Made by a program: the position numbers and the translations under genes. Of a stretch of 64,000 nucleotides of DNA, positions 21,804-34,048 are shown in pieces (within the stretch, counting starts at the first letter, position 1; every line of letters begins with the position of its first letter). The notes beneath the pieces were generated by a model. The model was given only the letters and a program-made list of their open reading frames with translations. It was not told the origin of the DNA and made no database searches. The stretch covers positions 2,046,001 to 2,110,000 of the forward strand of contig JAPTYO010000017.1 of the NCBI GenBank assembly GCA_036873135.1, in the 5' to 3' direction. Origin of the DNA: Clarkia xantiana subsp. parviflora (Eukaryota > Streptophyta > Magnoliopsida > Myrtales > Onagraceae).

Positions 21804-22683
21804 ATAGCCGGTACGATTGTTTAAGACCATAGATCGATCTTTGGAGTTTACAAACTTTATGTTCATTTCAAGGGTTAACGAAACTCTCCAGTTGCTCTAT
21901 ATAGATCACTTCCTTCGGGTTTCCGTGAAGGAATGCGTTCTTAAAATCCATTTGGTGCAGCTCGAGTTCGAGGCTTCTAACCAGGGCCAAAATAGCCCGG
22001 ACTGTGGTATAACACACATTTGGTGAGTATGTCTCATCAAAGTCCAATCCGTGGAATTGTGTATATCCTTCGCAACTAATCGACCTTTATAACGCTCAAC
22101 GTTTCCATTTGCAGTGAGTTTCAATTTCAGAACCCACTTAGCCCCTATTGCTCTGCGGTTAGTAAGCGAATCAACTAACGACCACACTAAATTGGATTTC
22201 ATAGAGGCGATCTCTTCATCCATTGTTTTCCTTCATTCCTTCGCATGAGGTCCATCCAACGCTTGTTTAACCGTTATCGGTTCATCAACCGAATTCGGGG
22301 TGAAAATTCACCCTTCTCGATGGGATACATCATAGGAGAAGTTCGGTGCCTTTGACACGTCTAGGCTCAATATTCCCATCTAGAATTTGAACTACACTCC
22401 CAATAGGAATAATCCTCCCACTCGGGACAACACTCCCACTGATAACAAGGGCGTTGCTTGAACCTTCACCTACAAGTTTTCTTGGACGACCTCTGGGTCT
22501 CGGAATTATACCTCCGAGATGAATTCCAGGGTTATTAGGGCCAGGAACCATGATAGTTATCCCACTCCCACTGTTTCCAACAGGTAGTTGAGGTATTATA
22601 GGATTCTCATCCTGTAGTTCAGCAACGTGATTGTCAGGTTCTACTTGATTCGCATATGCAGAAACAGTGATTTGTGTTGTTGG
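21804..22683 (-). pseudogene. Element A, part 1: Ty1/copia RT N-terminus and integrase-RT linker
   Basis: The minus strand encodes the start of a copia RT (MDEEIASMKSN, IGAKWVLKLK, ERYKGRLVAK) and, upstream, the linker typical of A, B and D (ENPIIPQLP...RPRGRPRKLVGEGSSNAL). It stops at 22683 where B is inserted and resumes at 41815. On the left it is cut by the LTR of element I at 21803, which is how A is known to be older than I. Frames are broken. Confidence 0.85.
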
Positions 22684-23279
22684 TGATAGCATTTGGATAA
22701 TGGGCCGCCGTAATTGGGAGCCCATTAATATAAGCTAGCAACCTAAGTAATTAGGTAATGTCACATCTGAGATTTTGGGCGAGGCCTAAAATCTCAATTG
22801 ACATTAGAGGCCCAAAATTGGGCCTCCCAAACTAAGTCGCCGGCAGAATTTCACTAGGGGGAAAGTGGAATCTTTTCCACTTTGCTCCTCTTATAAATAC
22901 GGAGTGCTAGGAGGGTTTGTTAGTGCTAATACTCTCTTCATTTGTGGTGAGATAAAAAGATATCCCTCCTCCCTATTTACTCTTAGTTTCAGCCGAACCA
23001 CATCCACACACTAAGGAGGTGCCAAACTGTGTCAAGCAATTTACTCCAGAGATCCATCCCGCGAAGAATCGACTGAGGCTTTGCTGTGATGCATAATACG
23101 TGTAGGAATTCTCTAACAGGAACCTCTACGGGAAGCATTTGGCGGATCAAGAACCCCCCTTAAAGCGATGTAACGTACACGGAAGAAAAGTAGGTATGTG
23201 TACTATCTTCCACTGCGTATTATTTACCTAGCACATATCTTGATATTTTTTCTGTTGTATCTACCCCCGTAATCCTTCA
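22684..23279 (+). repeat. 5' LTR of element B
   Basis: Starts TGATAGCATTTGG and ends AATCCTTCA. A TATAAATA promoter box lies near 22893. The start differs from the 3' LTR (TGTTAGC) by one base. Confidence 0.93.
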
Positions 23280-23280
23280 G

Positions 23281-23292
23281 TGGTATCAGAGC
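23281..23292 (+). other. Primer binding site of element B
   Basis: TGGTATCAGAGC, perfect complement of the plant initiator tRNA-Met 3' end, one base after the LTR. Confidence 0.96.
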
Positions 23293-23842
23293 CTGTGTTA
23301 GGGGGTTCATGATTTTGATAAAATTGGTGTTCTTGGTTTTCTTTATGTCCGGCCGAAAATTTAAAAGATGGGAGTTTTAAAATTTTCAATTTTTACAATC
23401 TTGTTGGCCGATATTTTTCATGGTGTTCATAGTAAAATTTGATGTTCATGACAAGAAAAACAAGACTTTTATCAAAATTAAACATCATATTCTTGATCTT
23501 TACAGGATTTGATCTTGAAATTTGACCACAAACCCTAATTTATGTGTTTCAGCCGAACCTCCTTTTGGTGTTCAAGGTGAATTTTTTTATTTCTTAGTCC
23601 ACAAGTAACCCTAAATTGACCGAAATTTTTTAGAAAATTATCTTACATGTTTTGGCCGAAATTTTCATGCCTAGGGATTAGGCCAAAATTAGGGCTTGAT
23701 TCACAAGATAATTGTGGATAGTAACTATCAATATATATAGCACCATTTTAGGGATGTAGATATTATTGAAAAATATAGTTGCCTAAAAGATTGAGAAAAT
23801 AAATATTATTGATAGATTATATATCCCTAATATTAAATATTG

Positions 23843-23889
<47 letters not shown>

Positions 23890-25222
23890 TTGCCAAATAT
23901 ATATATTGTTGATTGATTATATATCTCTAAATAAAGAATCTTGACGATATATATATATATGTTTGTGCCGAATTATATAGATATATACATATATATGCAG
24001 AAAAATGGAAATTATTTTATAATTAATTGTTACTTGGTTGAGTTAAGTTTCTGTTGACTTGAAAACCTTACTTAGCCCACAAGTAAAAAAATTTGGCCGA
24101 ACCCTATGGGTAATTAACCAGTCCAATTTAGCACATCCGGGTCGGGTCAACCAACCCGGAAAACCTTGGGAACCGAAACGCCGAACGGGTTAAACCGAAC
24201 TGAACTAGGTTTGATTCAATGGTAACCGGTGCGGGTCAACCAAACCAGGTTTTCTCAATCGATCCGACCCATTCGGGTCTGTCGGGTCGGGGCAACTAAT
24301 ATGACTCGAACCGACCCGGTTTGAGTGTCGCACCGAACTGAATTCCTATTTTAAAACCGAACCGGTCCGATCGAATCGAACCGGACCGGGCCGAACCGGA
24401 ATGAACCGAACCAGTATTGGCTTAACCGGACCCTTAAAACCGGACCGAACCGTGTCAATTTAAAATTGGATGGTAAAATTTTTAAAATCCAAATGTTTTT
24501 TAACTTTAAAATTACCTACACAGTGCTTAAAGGGTTTAATTTATTCACATTTTAATTAAACCTGATGCCTAGTTTCGATTATGGGGATGGATCTCGGAAA
24601 TGCATGATTTCGGGACTCGATCGGTAATTCGGCTAAATTGCAATTGTTATTTAACTGATGTTATTGCATGATTAACATTGTCGTCTTGACTATGTCAACC
24701 TAGCTGGATATTGCATGTTGTGGGCCGAGCCCTGGTTTTCAATTGTTGAGGATGTATGAGCATGTGATATTTTACCTAAGTAGTAGAATTATATATGCGA
24801 GCATGAGTTCCTCGGAACACTAGACACATGACGCGTGTGCATGATAAGTGGTTTTTTTTTGTGGATATGATAAGCGCATGATGATTTACTTGTGTGGTAG
24901 AATTATGTGTGCAGACTATAAATCCTCGAAAACGTTTTAAAAAGTGCCTTGGGAAAGTCAAGATCGAGTGTTTTAAAACCTCCTGTTCCGGTAAAAGCGA
25001 ATAAACCGTTTTAAAAGACTGATCTATTAGAAAGAATACGACGGTAATGTGAACTCTTTCATAACACCCCTTCCCTAGGTTTACTGGCGGTCGGTTGGGT
25101 TAGATGTCCGAGGAATTATTATTTGTCGCCTTCTATCTCATAGATATCCAATGTACGCAATTCTATTTCCAAAATGCTATTGTCTCCATTGCTTATTCAT
25201 AGTTGTCGATGTGTTAGTTACA
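23293..25222 (+). other. Long leader of element B with TA repeat and AACCGG-rich stretch
   Basis: About 1.9 kb with no gene. Contains a (TA)n tract at about 23844-23886, shorter TA tracts to 24000, and at 24100-24460 a stretch dense in GAACCG, AACCGG and GGGTCGG words on an irregular spacing. These look like low-order repeats in an untranslated leader. Confidence 0.7.
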
Positions 25223-25862
25223 ATGGAAGCGATTAGCAATGTCATCTCCCAATTGAATAACGGAGTGAGACTGAATGGTAAGAACTATGAGATCTGGAAT
25301 AAGCGAGCAAAGATGGTAAATACTGAATTTAAAGGTTTGTACCATTTGACTACAAAGAATGTTCGGCCTGAGTGAGACCTCACGGATGATGAAAATGCAT
25401 TCCATGACGAATGGAGTGCTCAGGACCTGGAAATTCATTCCGCCTTGATGTCGATGTTGGAGGATGACATACTCTATGAGTTTGATCACCTTGAGTCTGC
25501 TAAGGACCCATGGGACGGTCTTAAAGTGAGGTTTTGTGTTTACACCACAATATATAAGCGATCGTTAAACATCGCTTTAGAATCAAATAAGATGAACCAT
25601 AAGCATACGATGCAGGAGCATATTAAACAAATGTCTAAAATGGTTGCTGAACTCAAGGAGGCAGAGGAGACCATGTCTGAGGAACAGAAAGTACAGTGCT
25701 TCATCCGCTCTTTACCGCACTCTTGGAACAGCATGAAAATGCACCTTACCCATGCTACTTATCTTGATACTCTCGAGAAGGTGCAATCTCATCTCGAGCT
25801 GGAAGAGGATCGACACAAGGCTGAGAAGCCTAGAGCTGAGATGCATGTTGCATCATCCTCTA
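25223..25862 (+). pseudogene. Ty1/copia gag of element B, 5' part
   Basis: ATG at 25223 (MEAISNVISQLNNGVRLNG), followed by NYEIWNKRAKM. A stop occurs at 25373 after NVRPE. The same frame then runs through the gag core, with ILYEFDHLESAKDPWDGL, HTMQEHIKQMSKMVAEL and FIRSLPHSW, typical of UBN2-type copia gag. It is interrupted at 25862 by element C and continues at 36944 with the basic segment and zinc knuckle. Confidence 0.9.
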
Positions 25863-26551
25863 TGTTGGATCATGGTTGGAACTCCGGTACATCCTTGACG
25901 GAAATCCGAACTCCTTCGCTCCAAGTAATCCTGCAAGAAGGGGATAGACCGGGCGGTGACCCAGAATCCCTCTCCGATGCTTAAATGAGTATCTCGAGGC
26001 AGGCAAGCAAGTATCAGTATGTAAGTATGTGAACGTATCAATACTGAGGTAACTCCTTCCTTTATATAGGGGAGGGGTTACCTCAGTTACCTGTTGGGAT
26101 AACTGCAACGTTCGTTTATCTCGGCCAGTAGCCCACGTTCCGTCTTTTCCGGCCACTTCCCCACTATGTTGATAGTGGACGTGTTTCTCGGCCTCGTGCT
26201 CTGGTGGCAAGTCCCGACAGAAGTCGGGGACTCCAGAGTTATCTCGTTTGGTCACCGCTCGGGGCCCCTCGTCATCGGGACAGGGCCAGCATTCTCAGGG
26301 ATTTAATATCGGGGCCTACTCAAAGGCATATTATCGGGGCCTACTTAAAGGCATATCATCGGGGCCTACTTAAAGGAGTAACATCGGGGCCTACTTAAAG
26401 GAGTAACATCGGGAGCGTTCAGCTCATATATCGGGACCGACCTTGTCGGGACCCTTCGTATTGGTCTTCTAAACCTCGTTTGGGGCCCAGTGGGCCTACT
26501 TCGCCGTTTAGTTACCATTAATGGGCATAACGGCTATATCAAAACCCATCA
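25863..26551 (-). repeat. 3' LTR of element C
   Basis: Starts TGTTGGATCATGG, ends AAAACCCATCA. TATATAAAGG on the minus strand near 26070. Several copies of an ATCGGGGCCTACTTAAAGG unit (26300-26410) explain most of the 25-bp length difference to the other LTR. Confidence 0.94.
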
Positions 26552-26894
26552 TTTGCCCCCAAGACATGAGGGACTTATAGTTCGTCGTGTCTTCCAGTTC
26601 CGGGCCTCCAGATATCGGCATCGGAGGGTTTTGACTTTCCAAAAAATCTTCTGAAGCAGATCTCCTCCTCCAAGATTCCTCGATATTCCGAGGATAACCA
26701 CCGAATCCGAAAAGATTTCTCGGTCACTCAACTATTAAATGCAGCAGGTGACGAAGCGACAGTTTGGGTACCCGTGCCTGTTTTTTCTGAAAAAGCACTT
26801 TATAGCCGTTTTGTCTCTAGTGCTTCGACGATTCAGATTCAGGCGTTTAATCTTAAACGGTTCAGATTGCAACGTCTCTTTGGCTATCCTCTCT

Positions 26895-26901
26895 CCTATA
26901 A
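26895..26901 (+). promoter_or_regulatory. Putative TATA box of the antisense ORF of C
   Basis: TATAAAA in CTCCTATAAAACCCC, 150 nt upstream of the antisense ATG at 27050. An equivalent CTATAAAACCCTAACC stands at the same place in both arms of E. Suggests the antisense gene has its own promoter outside the LTR; expression is not shown. Confidence 0.5.
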
Positions 26902-27049
26902 AACCCCAAATCTTGGCACTATTCAGTTCTTCTTTACCGTTTCATTCTCTACGTTTTCAAAAGCTCGAGCTCTCCTTTCTTTCTCTGATCAACACTCCGG
27001 CGACCAGAATCTCCGACCATCAAGATCATCCTTTCTTCTCCGATTCAAC

Positions 27050-30016
27050 ATGCCCGGTAAAATTTTCTCCTTCGATTCCGAAGAGACTTGTTAGCATAGT
27101 TTTTCTTTTATCTCAATTAACTTACCCGAACTTTCGCGGAAATCGACTGTGCTTTTTCTTGCTCTGATTACTTTCCAGACGGTGAGTCCAGTTCTGGGGG
27201 GAGGAAGCCCTTCAAGTTCGATTATGCTTGCAATGAGATTTCCGACACTGCCTATGACGCAGCTCTCCGGGAGGGGTGCATTACTTCCACCTGGGAGCCT
27301 CGCTTCCCTTTTCCTTGGCCCCACGTCCCGGGTGACCCTGTGGCCACTCGTCCCCGGGAAGGGGAGGTATTTGTCTCCACCGGGCAAATATCGGCAGGGA
27401 TCCGATTCCCCTTCTGTGGGGACATAGTCGAGATGTGTACATATTACAAAACACATCCGACTACTTTCTCCCCCCACGCCATCCGCGTGTGGAATGCTTT
27501 CCGCATCCTTTGCTTCCATCAACAATGGCCTTATAGCCTCCGACTCTTCCGGACCTTCTATGGACTGAAGTGCAATGATGCCGGAGTCTGTGCCTTCTAC
27601 CCGCGGATGCCTAAGTGGAGCAAGGCGCAGCTCTCTCGGTACAGCTGGAATGGTGACACCTGGAAGGTCGCCAAGGGTCGGGGGCTCATCACTGACTCGG
27701 GGCCCGACAACAGTGGCTGGAAGAGGAGTTATTTCTTCATCCGAAACAGCTCCATCCCATGGCCCTGATGGGAGGTTGAGGCGGACCCTACTCCCGCTTT
27801 CCACACTTTCTCCGAGGAGGATTTCCAGATTCTCCACTGCATCCAGCTTTATCGTTGGGGGGACTCTTTCGCTCCCCTCAACGCTAACTCCATCGGGGAG
27901 CGGGACCTGGTTCTGACCGGGATCCGACTCCTTGATATCGTGTCCGGGGGGTCAACTCTTCGACGGCCCTTCTAACCTCGTTCCTTGGGTAATATTCTAA
28001 CTAAACTTGTCGTTTTCGTCTTTGCAGCTATATCATTGCTGACCAATCTCGTGCTTAAGCAGGCGGAGACTGATGCTGTCCCACGCCCCGCGAGGAAGAG
28101 GAAGTCTTCAAAGAGGGCTGCCTCCTCATCGGCACCTCCCACCTTGGAGCAAATCAAACGGGCCCGGGTGGAGAAGATGGAGCAGATCTTCAACACCAAG
28201 ACTCCCGAGGAAAGTAAACAGCTCCGCTTAGCAATTCAATTGTACAGGAGGCGTATTCCTAAGGAATTAATCCCCTCCGATAAAGGAGCCAGGATCGAAG
28301 GGATTAAGCGTATCCTGCAAGGAGAAACTCCCCGCGTCCTCAAAGCGGGTTACTACAATTATTACGGGAAGGACCAATACCTCTCCTGTCGAGTCATTTG
28401 GTGTAAGGATCCTCTTCCTGACTTTATTTCTGAAGCTTCTCGTCCTCCAGCTGCAGGTCGGTCGGGAGCTGGAGCTTCGGCGGGGGAGCCTCCCTCCGAC
28501 GCACGGGTCGGGGAGCCCCTACTTTCTCTTCCTGCCCCCGGAGGATCGGGGAATAAAGATGTCCCGACGGACGGCCAGTTCCGTCGGGTGCTTGACCTGG
28601 ACGTCTCTCACTCTTCTGAGGAGGCGAGCGGGGGCCAGCCCCTGATTCGCCGTCGGGGGGCGAGATAGACCCCGCCGGAGCCGACTCCCGAAGGGCCGCC
28701 TCCGTCTTCTCCTGCACAGCAGCTGTTGCCAGTCTTGAGCCTGACTCCCGAGGGGACGGCGGGTTCTCATGGCGGCTCGGAGGCCCGCACCTCAGGGCGC
28801 CGTTCCCCCTCTCCCCTTGGACGGGAGCTTCTACAAGCTTTACTCCCCCGAACAGGCGGCGGCTCCTTGGACTCCGATCGAGTCGTTGCGGGGGGGGGGG
28901 GGGGGGGGTCCCGCTGCGTCGGGATGATGTGTCCACAGTACTGGGTCTGCACCTGCTGGCAGGCTCAGTTCCACCATATATGAAGCTCCCGCTCTTCCTG
29001 GCTCGAGAGGACATCCACGCTGATATTCGCGCCATGGCCGTTCGTCGCGTGGAGGTAAGGTTTCCTGTCTTTACACTTAGTATATATAAGGCAAAATATT
29101 TTTGTGTACTGACCTCTTCTCTTCTTCTTCACAGGAAATGGCGGACCAACACCGCTGTTTCAGGTATGTCCTGGCCTTGGAGGAGGCCCTGGAGCAGGAG
29201 CGTGCCAAGGCGGCCCCCGAGTTCTTGGCCAAGCTCAAGGAGGATTTGGCTGCCTCCGAGTCGTTAAAGGGGAAGTTGGTTAAGGAGCAGGCCCTCCTTA
29301 ACCAGAAGACTCGGGACCTCCTGAGGCAGGTCCACGACTTTGAGAGGCTGTTGAAGCAGGAGCGGCAGAGGCTCCAGGAAGAGCAGCAGGGGAGCGCGGA
29401 GGATCGGGACAGGCTTTTCCTCGAGAAGAAGGCCCTCGAGGAAGCCAAGACGGGGCTGGAAGCTGAGAAGAAGGCCCTCGAGGATGCCAAGGCGGGGCTG
29501 GAGGCAGAGAAAGTCCTTCTCGCCAATCGGTCCCGATAGATGGAGCGGGAACTTGCTGAGTTTCCCACCAAGCTGGCCGAGGCTGAGGCCAAGGGACGGG
29601 AAGATTATCGGGGCTCCGAGGCTTTCCAACTGGATGCAGTGAAGTTCTGTACAGCTGAGGTGGAGACCACCCTGCTTAACGCTGTCGAGGAGATCCATCT
29701 GGAGTATGGTGGTGCCATCGATTTCACCAAGTCTCAGACCCTCGCCCCCTTCGCGGAGAGGTACCTCAACCTTTCTGAGGAGAGCGACGGGGCCAACACC
29801 CCCGAGGGGGCTGCGGGTGCTGAAGGCACGGTGGAACCTCCAAGTGCAGAACTCCCGACAACTGAGCCCCCGATGATCGACACTTCACCGACTGACTTCC
29901 CAGAGTCCGATCCTCCCGCGACCAATCTTCCAGGGTCCGATCCTCCGGCCACGGAGCCTTCTGCCACGGACCTCGTGGACCTTGATCCCCTCGACGCTGC
30001 CAAGGATCAAGCTTGA
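27050..30016 (+). pseudogene. Antisense extra ORF of element C (spliced, coiled-coil protein)
   Basis: Runs opposite to gag-pol. Exon 1 is only 27050-27056 (ATGCCCG), then an intron 27057-27178 (GTAAAA...TTTCCAG). Exon 2 opens MPDGESSSGGRKPFKFDYA and holds the N-terminal domain (GCITSTWEPRF, GEVFVSTGQIS, HAIRVWNAFRILCF, AGVCAFYPRMP), similar to the Pfam family named putative gypsy type transposon. A basic stretch (RKRKSSKRAA, near 28095) could be a nuclear signal. A last intron 29055-29134 (80 nt) precedes a long coiled coil (29135-29540), then an acidic Pro-rich tail to the stop before 30016. Damage: stop at 27767, frameshift near 27950, stop near 28667, a poly-G run at 28888-28908, stop near 29538. 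Function unknown. Confidence 0.8.
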
Positions 30017-30095
30017 TTGCTTTATTTTCGAATCCTTGTAATTTCCTTCTTTGTCGCGAACCTCCTAGATCTTTATAATATCAATCTTTTTTGGT

Positions 30096-30668
30096 TCCGA
30101 TCATCACTACACCACTTAAGGTGAATTAACTACGCCACTTAAGGCAATTCGATTATATTACTTAGAGTAATTTCGACGCGTCATTCAGACGTTTTACCCA
30201 CACCACTTAAGGCGATTTAATCGTGCCCCTTAAGGCAACTTATCCACACCACTTAAGGCGATTTAATCGTGCCCCTTAAGGCAACTTATCCACACCACTT
30301 AAGGCGATTTAATCGTGCCACTTAAGGCGAAACCACGCCACTTAAGGCGAAACCACGCCACTTAAGGCGAAACCACGCCACTTAAGGCGATTTAACTACA
30401 CCACTTAAGGCGATTTAGGCATGCTTAGAATGATAAGTCTTAGCATAGTCTGGTGGGAAGCAACCTCTTTATTCATTGATGGCTCAACTTGCACCACTGA
30501 AGGCGACTTAATAAACAACTTGCACCACTGAAGGCGACTTAATAAACAACTTGCACCACTGAAGGCGACTTAATAAATAACTTGCACCACTGAAGGCGAC
30601 TTAATAAATAACTTGCACCACTGAAGGCGACTTAACAGACAACTTGCACCACTGAAGGCGACTTAATA
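30096..30668. repeat. Tandem repeats between antisense ORF and integrase of C
   Basis: Two related series: units around CCACTTAAGGCGATTTAATC (30105-30415), and about six 31-bp units with CTTGCACCACTGAAGGCGAC (30488-30668). Similar CTTAAGG-containing units lie at the same place in both arms of E. Confidence 0.92.
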
Positions 30669-31760
30669 TCAAACATGACATTTCTTTAAGTGTTCACCAC
30701 TAAAAGAATGCTTCAACACGTTGCCATCGAGGTCTTCCAACTTGTACGCATTCCGAGCTGGCATCCCCACGACCTTATAAGGCCCTTCCCATTTTGGTGA
30801 CATCTTGTTGATCCGATCCAAAAGGGTAAATTCGTTCCGACGCCAGACCAGTTCCCCGACAAAGAACTGTCGAGACTTGACTCGTCATTTATAATATCGG
30901 GTTGTTGCCAAGCGCATCCAGGCCTGGGCCTCCTCGGCACTCCGCCTCTTTTCTTCGACCAAGTCCAAGTTCAGGCGCCTCATTTCATCATTCGAGAGAG
31001 GTTCATAATACCTCGTCCGATGGGATGCCACAACTATTTCGACGGGAGCAACTGCTTCTGTGCCATAAACAAGGCCAAACGGAGTCTCCCCAGTCGATCG
31101 TTTGGGCGTCGTTCTAACAGCCCAAAGCACATTTTCCAGCTCATCCAGCCATTTGCCCTTCAATGCATGGACCCTCTTCTTCAGGCCATCCATCACGATC
31201 TTGTTGGCTGATTCCACCTGTCCATTGGTTTGAGCATTACAGACAGAGGCTGACCGATTCTCAATTTTCAGTTCCTCCAAGTACTCCTTCCACTGGGCCC
31301 CGTTAACGGAGGGCCATTATCGCTAATCACCACCTTGGGGATCCCGTATCGGGATATGATATGGGTTTGGAGGAATTTGAGGATATGGTTCCCCGTTGTC
31401 TTGGCCAATGCCTTGGCTTAGATCCATTTCGAAAAATAATCAATAGCCACGACTAAATATCGACACTGACCTTTTGCAACTGGAAGGGGTCCCACCAAGT
31501 CGATTCCCCACTGCGCGAAGGGCCAAGCACTCTTGATGGACGTCAAATCGGCAGTTGGAGCCACGATATTCGGGGCATACTTCTGGCAAGCGTCACAGGA
31601 TCAGACTAGCATCGTTGCCTCCTTGTTCATCGAGGGCCAGTAATAGCCCAGGTTCAGCACTTTCCTCACGATGGATCGGGCACCTTCATGAAAGGCCAAA
31701 TATCCTTTGTGCACCTCCTTAAGGATCCGACCTGTGTCGGGCTTGGCCACGCATATCAGA
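30669..31760 (-). pseudogene. Integrase of element C
   Basis: The zinc-binding HHCC part (VHKGYLAFHEGARSI ... SCDACQKYAP) is followed by the core with WGIDLVGPLP (first Asp) and SDNGPP (second Asp). NAQTNGQVESANKIV carries the third acidic residue. The chromatin-side C-terminal part ends with GEHLKKCHV and a stop at 30669-30671. Integrase inserts the cDNA into the chromosome. Stops near 31420 and 30890 and a frameshift near 31290 inactivate it. Confidence 0.9.
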
Positions 31761-32383
31761 TAAGGAGTTAAATACCCCTTTTTGTACAGCTGATTATCCA
31801 CCATCACATAATTGGGCGCGATTCGGCGTATTTTGCCAGCAGCTACTTCATCATCGGGGACTGCCCCCGTAGTCAGATACGCGGCTACCGGGGTCATCCA
31901 AGTGGGTTCCTCCGATCCGACCTCAATGGCACATACCTCCGACTGATCGGTGGTTGACAGGATCACCTTCTCCAAGAAATGCACCTTCCGAGTTTCATCG
32001 AGGGGTGCCCCCAAGGCGAACTTGCGCAAGGCATCTGCTTTCGCGTTATCCTCCCTCGGGATCGCCTCAATATCGAAGCTCTTGAAACTCTCCTTCAGGG
32101 TTTGTACCTCCCCAAGGTATTTCTTCATCATCGGGCTCTTTGCTTCGTATCGCCCCTGGACTTGGTTCACGATCAGGCTAGCGTCGCACTTCACCTTTAA
32201 GTGACCAACTCCCGTTCCTTTAGCAATCTTGAGGCCAGTGATGAGAGCCTCATATTCAGCTTCATTGTTGGTGGCCCTAAATGTCATGGCCAAGGCATAT
32301 CGGAGGGGCTCGCCTCCGTCTGGTGGTATCAGTACGAAGCCTGCTCCCGATCCTTCTGAATTTGAGGAGCCATCGGTGTATAT
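31761..32383 (-). pseudogene. Second (archaeal-like) RNase H of element C
   Basis: The motif YTDGSSNSEGSGAG (first Asp, partly behind a stop near 32385) is followed by FRATNNEAEYEALITGL (Glu), VKCDASLIVNQV (Asp) and IPREDNAKADAL. This domain, additional to the Ty3 RNase H, is a recognised mark of the Tat lineage. It is followed directly by the integrase zinc region. Confidence 0.85.
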
Positions 32384-34048
32384 CTACCAAGTATTTTCGG
32401 CGTCGGTCTGTTCTGACTGCTCTGTTATCGGGACCTCCGTGGTTGACCCCTCTACAGGGCCCGCTTCTTCTAGATCGGGGGCTGTAGACTCTGCTATGAA
32501 ATCCGCCAACGCCTGGCCCTTAATAGCCGTTCTCGGAGCAAAGTGAATGCGGAACTCGCTAAGCTCGACTGCCCATTTCACTAATCTCCCCGACGCATCA
32601 GGTCGGTTCAAAAAATGTTTCAAGGGCTGATTCATCAAAACATTAATTTCATGCGCGTGGAAGTAAGGCCTCAGCTTCCGAGCAGTAACAATCAACGCAT
32701 AGAGATACTTCTCAACGGCAGGATAATTCATTTCAGACTTGGCGAGTGCCTTGCTTACATAATAGACAGGGACTTGGCTACCTTCTACAACTTTCACTAA
32801 GACAGAGCTAACTGCAAATTCAGAAACAACCACATACAGATAGAGTGGCTCGCCTGGATAGGCTTCGCCAATGGCGGGAGGGTGCGGAGGTGCTGCTTGA
32901 GTGCCTGGAACGCCTCTTCACACTTGGCAGTCCAATCAAACTTCTTATTACACTTCAAAAAGTGGCATGGATCGGTCGCTTGCCTTGGACAGGAAGCGAT
33001 TCATCGCGGCCAATCGGCCGTTCAGCACCTGCACCTCCCGATGATTTGTCGGGGACTTCATCTCTTCGATCGCGTTCAGCTTCTCAGGGTTGACTTCGAT
33101 TCCCCTCTGGCTCACCATAAAGCCCAGGAACTTCCCTGAGTGCACTCCGAAGGCACACTTGGTCGGGTTCAAGCGAACTTGATGAAGCCTCATCCGCTCG
33201 AATGCTGTGGCCAAGTTGTGCACATGATCCTCGGCCTGTCGGGACTTCACCAGCATGTCGTCCACATAGGCCTCCATTGTTTTCCCCAGCATATCCCCGA
33301 ACAGCTTATTCACCATCCTCTGGTAAGTTGCACCTGCATTGATCAGTCCAAAGGGCATAACATCATAATGATAGATGTCACTATCAGCATAGAAGGCAGT
33401 ATGGGGGGCATCCTCCTTGAACATGTTGATCTGATTGTAGCCAGAGTAAGCATCCATAAAGCTCAGCAACTCATGTCCCGATGTGGCATCTACCAGCTGG
33501 TCGATCCTCGGGAGCGGATAGCAATCCTTCGGGCATGCCTTGTTCAGGTCGCGGAAATCAACGCACATCTGCCATTTGCCATTGCTCTTCTTCACCAGGA
33601 CTGGGTGGGCGACCCAGGTCTGGAATCGGAGCTCCTTAATGAATCCAGCATCGAGCAACCTGCCCACCTCTTGCTGGATCGCGATCTTCTTGTCGGCACC
33701 CATCGAGCGCCTTCTCTATGTGATCGGCTTGATCGCGGGATCAATCTTCAGCTCGTGAGTAATCATATCGGGGCTGATTCCTGGCATGTCACTCGGGGAC
33801 CAGGCGAACAGCTCCTTGAACTACTTCAACAGATCAATCAATTCTCGGGCCGTATCCTCAGTCAGAGCGGACCCGATTTTCACCTTCCTCTGAGGTCCAT
33901 CAATCTCGACCTCCTTCAAATCTTCCATCGGGGTGGGACGCCCGAACTCCTCTCGAGGATCAGCGTCAGTCTGGAAAACATTCATAGCCTCCCGATTCCT
34001 CCTTCGAGTGGCATTGACATAGCACCTCCTGGAAGCTATCTGATCGCC
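32384..34048 (-). pseudogene. Reverse transcriptase and Ty3 RNase H of element C
   Basis: RT at about 33703-33000: KKSNGKWQMCVDFRDLNKACP, YPLPRIDQLVDAT, FMDAYSGYNQI, MPFGLINAGATYQR and the catalytic box EAYVDDMLVKS. The thumb shows KCAFGVHSGKFLGFMVSQRG. Ty3 RNase H follows at 32833-32384 (VYYVSKALAKSEMNYPAVEK). The frame is broken between RT and RNase H near 32840-32950 and before RT near 33710. The first 350 nt, up to 34048, is the protease-RT connector (GDQIASRRCY onwards), open in a frame after a stop. Confidence 0.92.

Noticed and set aside
23281..23292. tRNA-like sequence
   Set aside because: Only the 12-base primer site is present; no tRNA gene fold around it. The same applies to 17923-17934 and the other primer sites.
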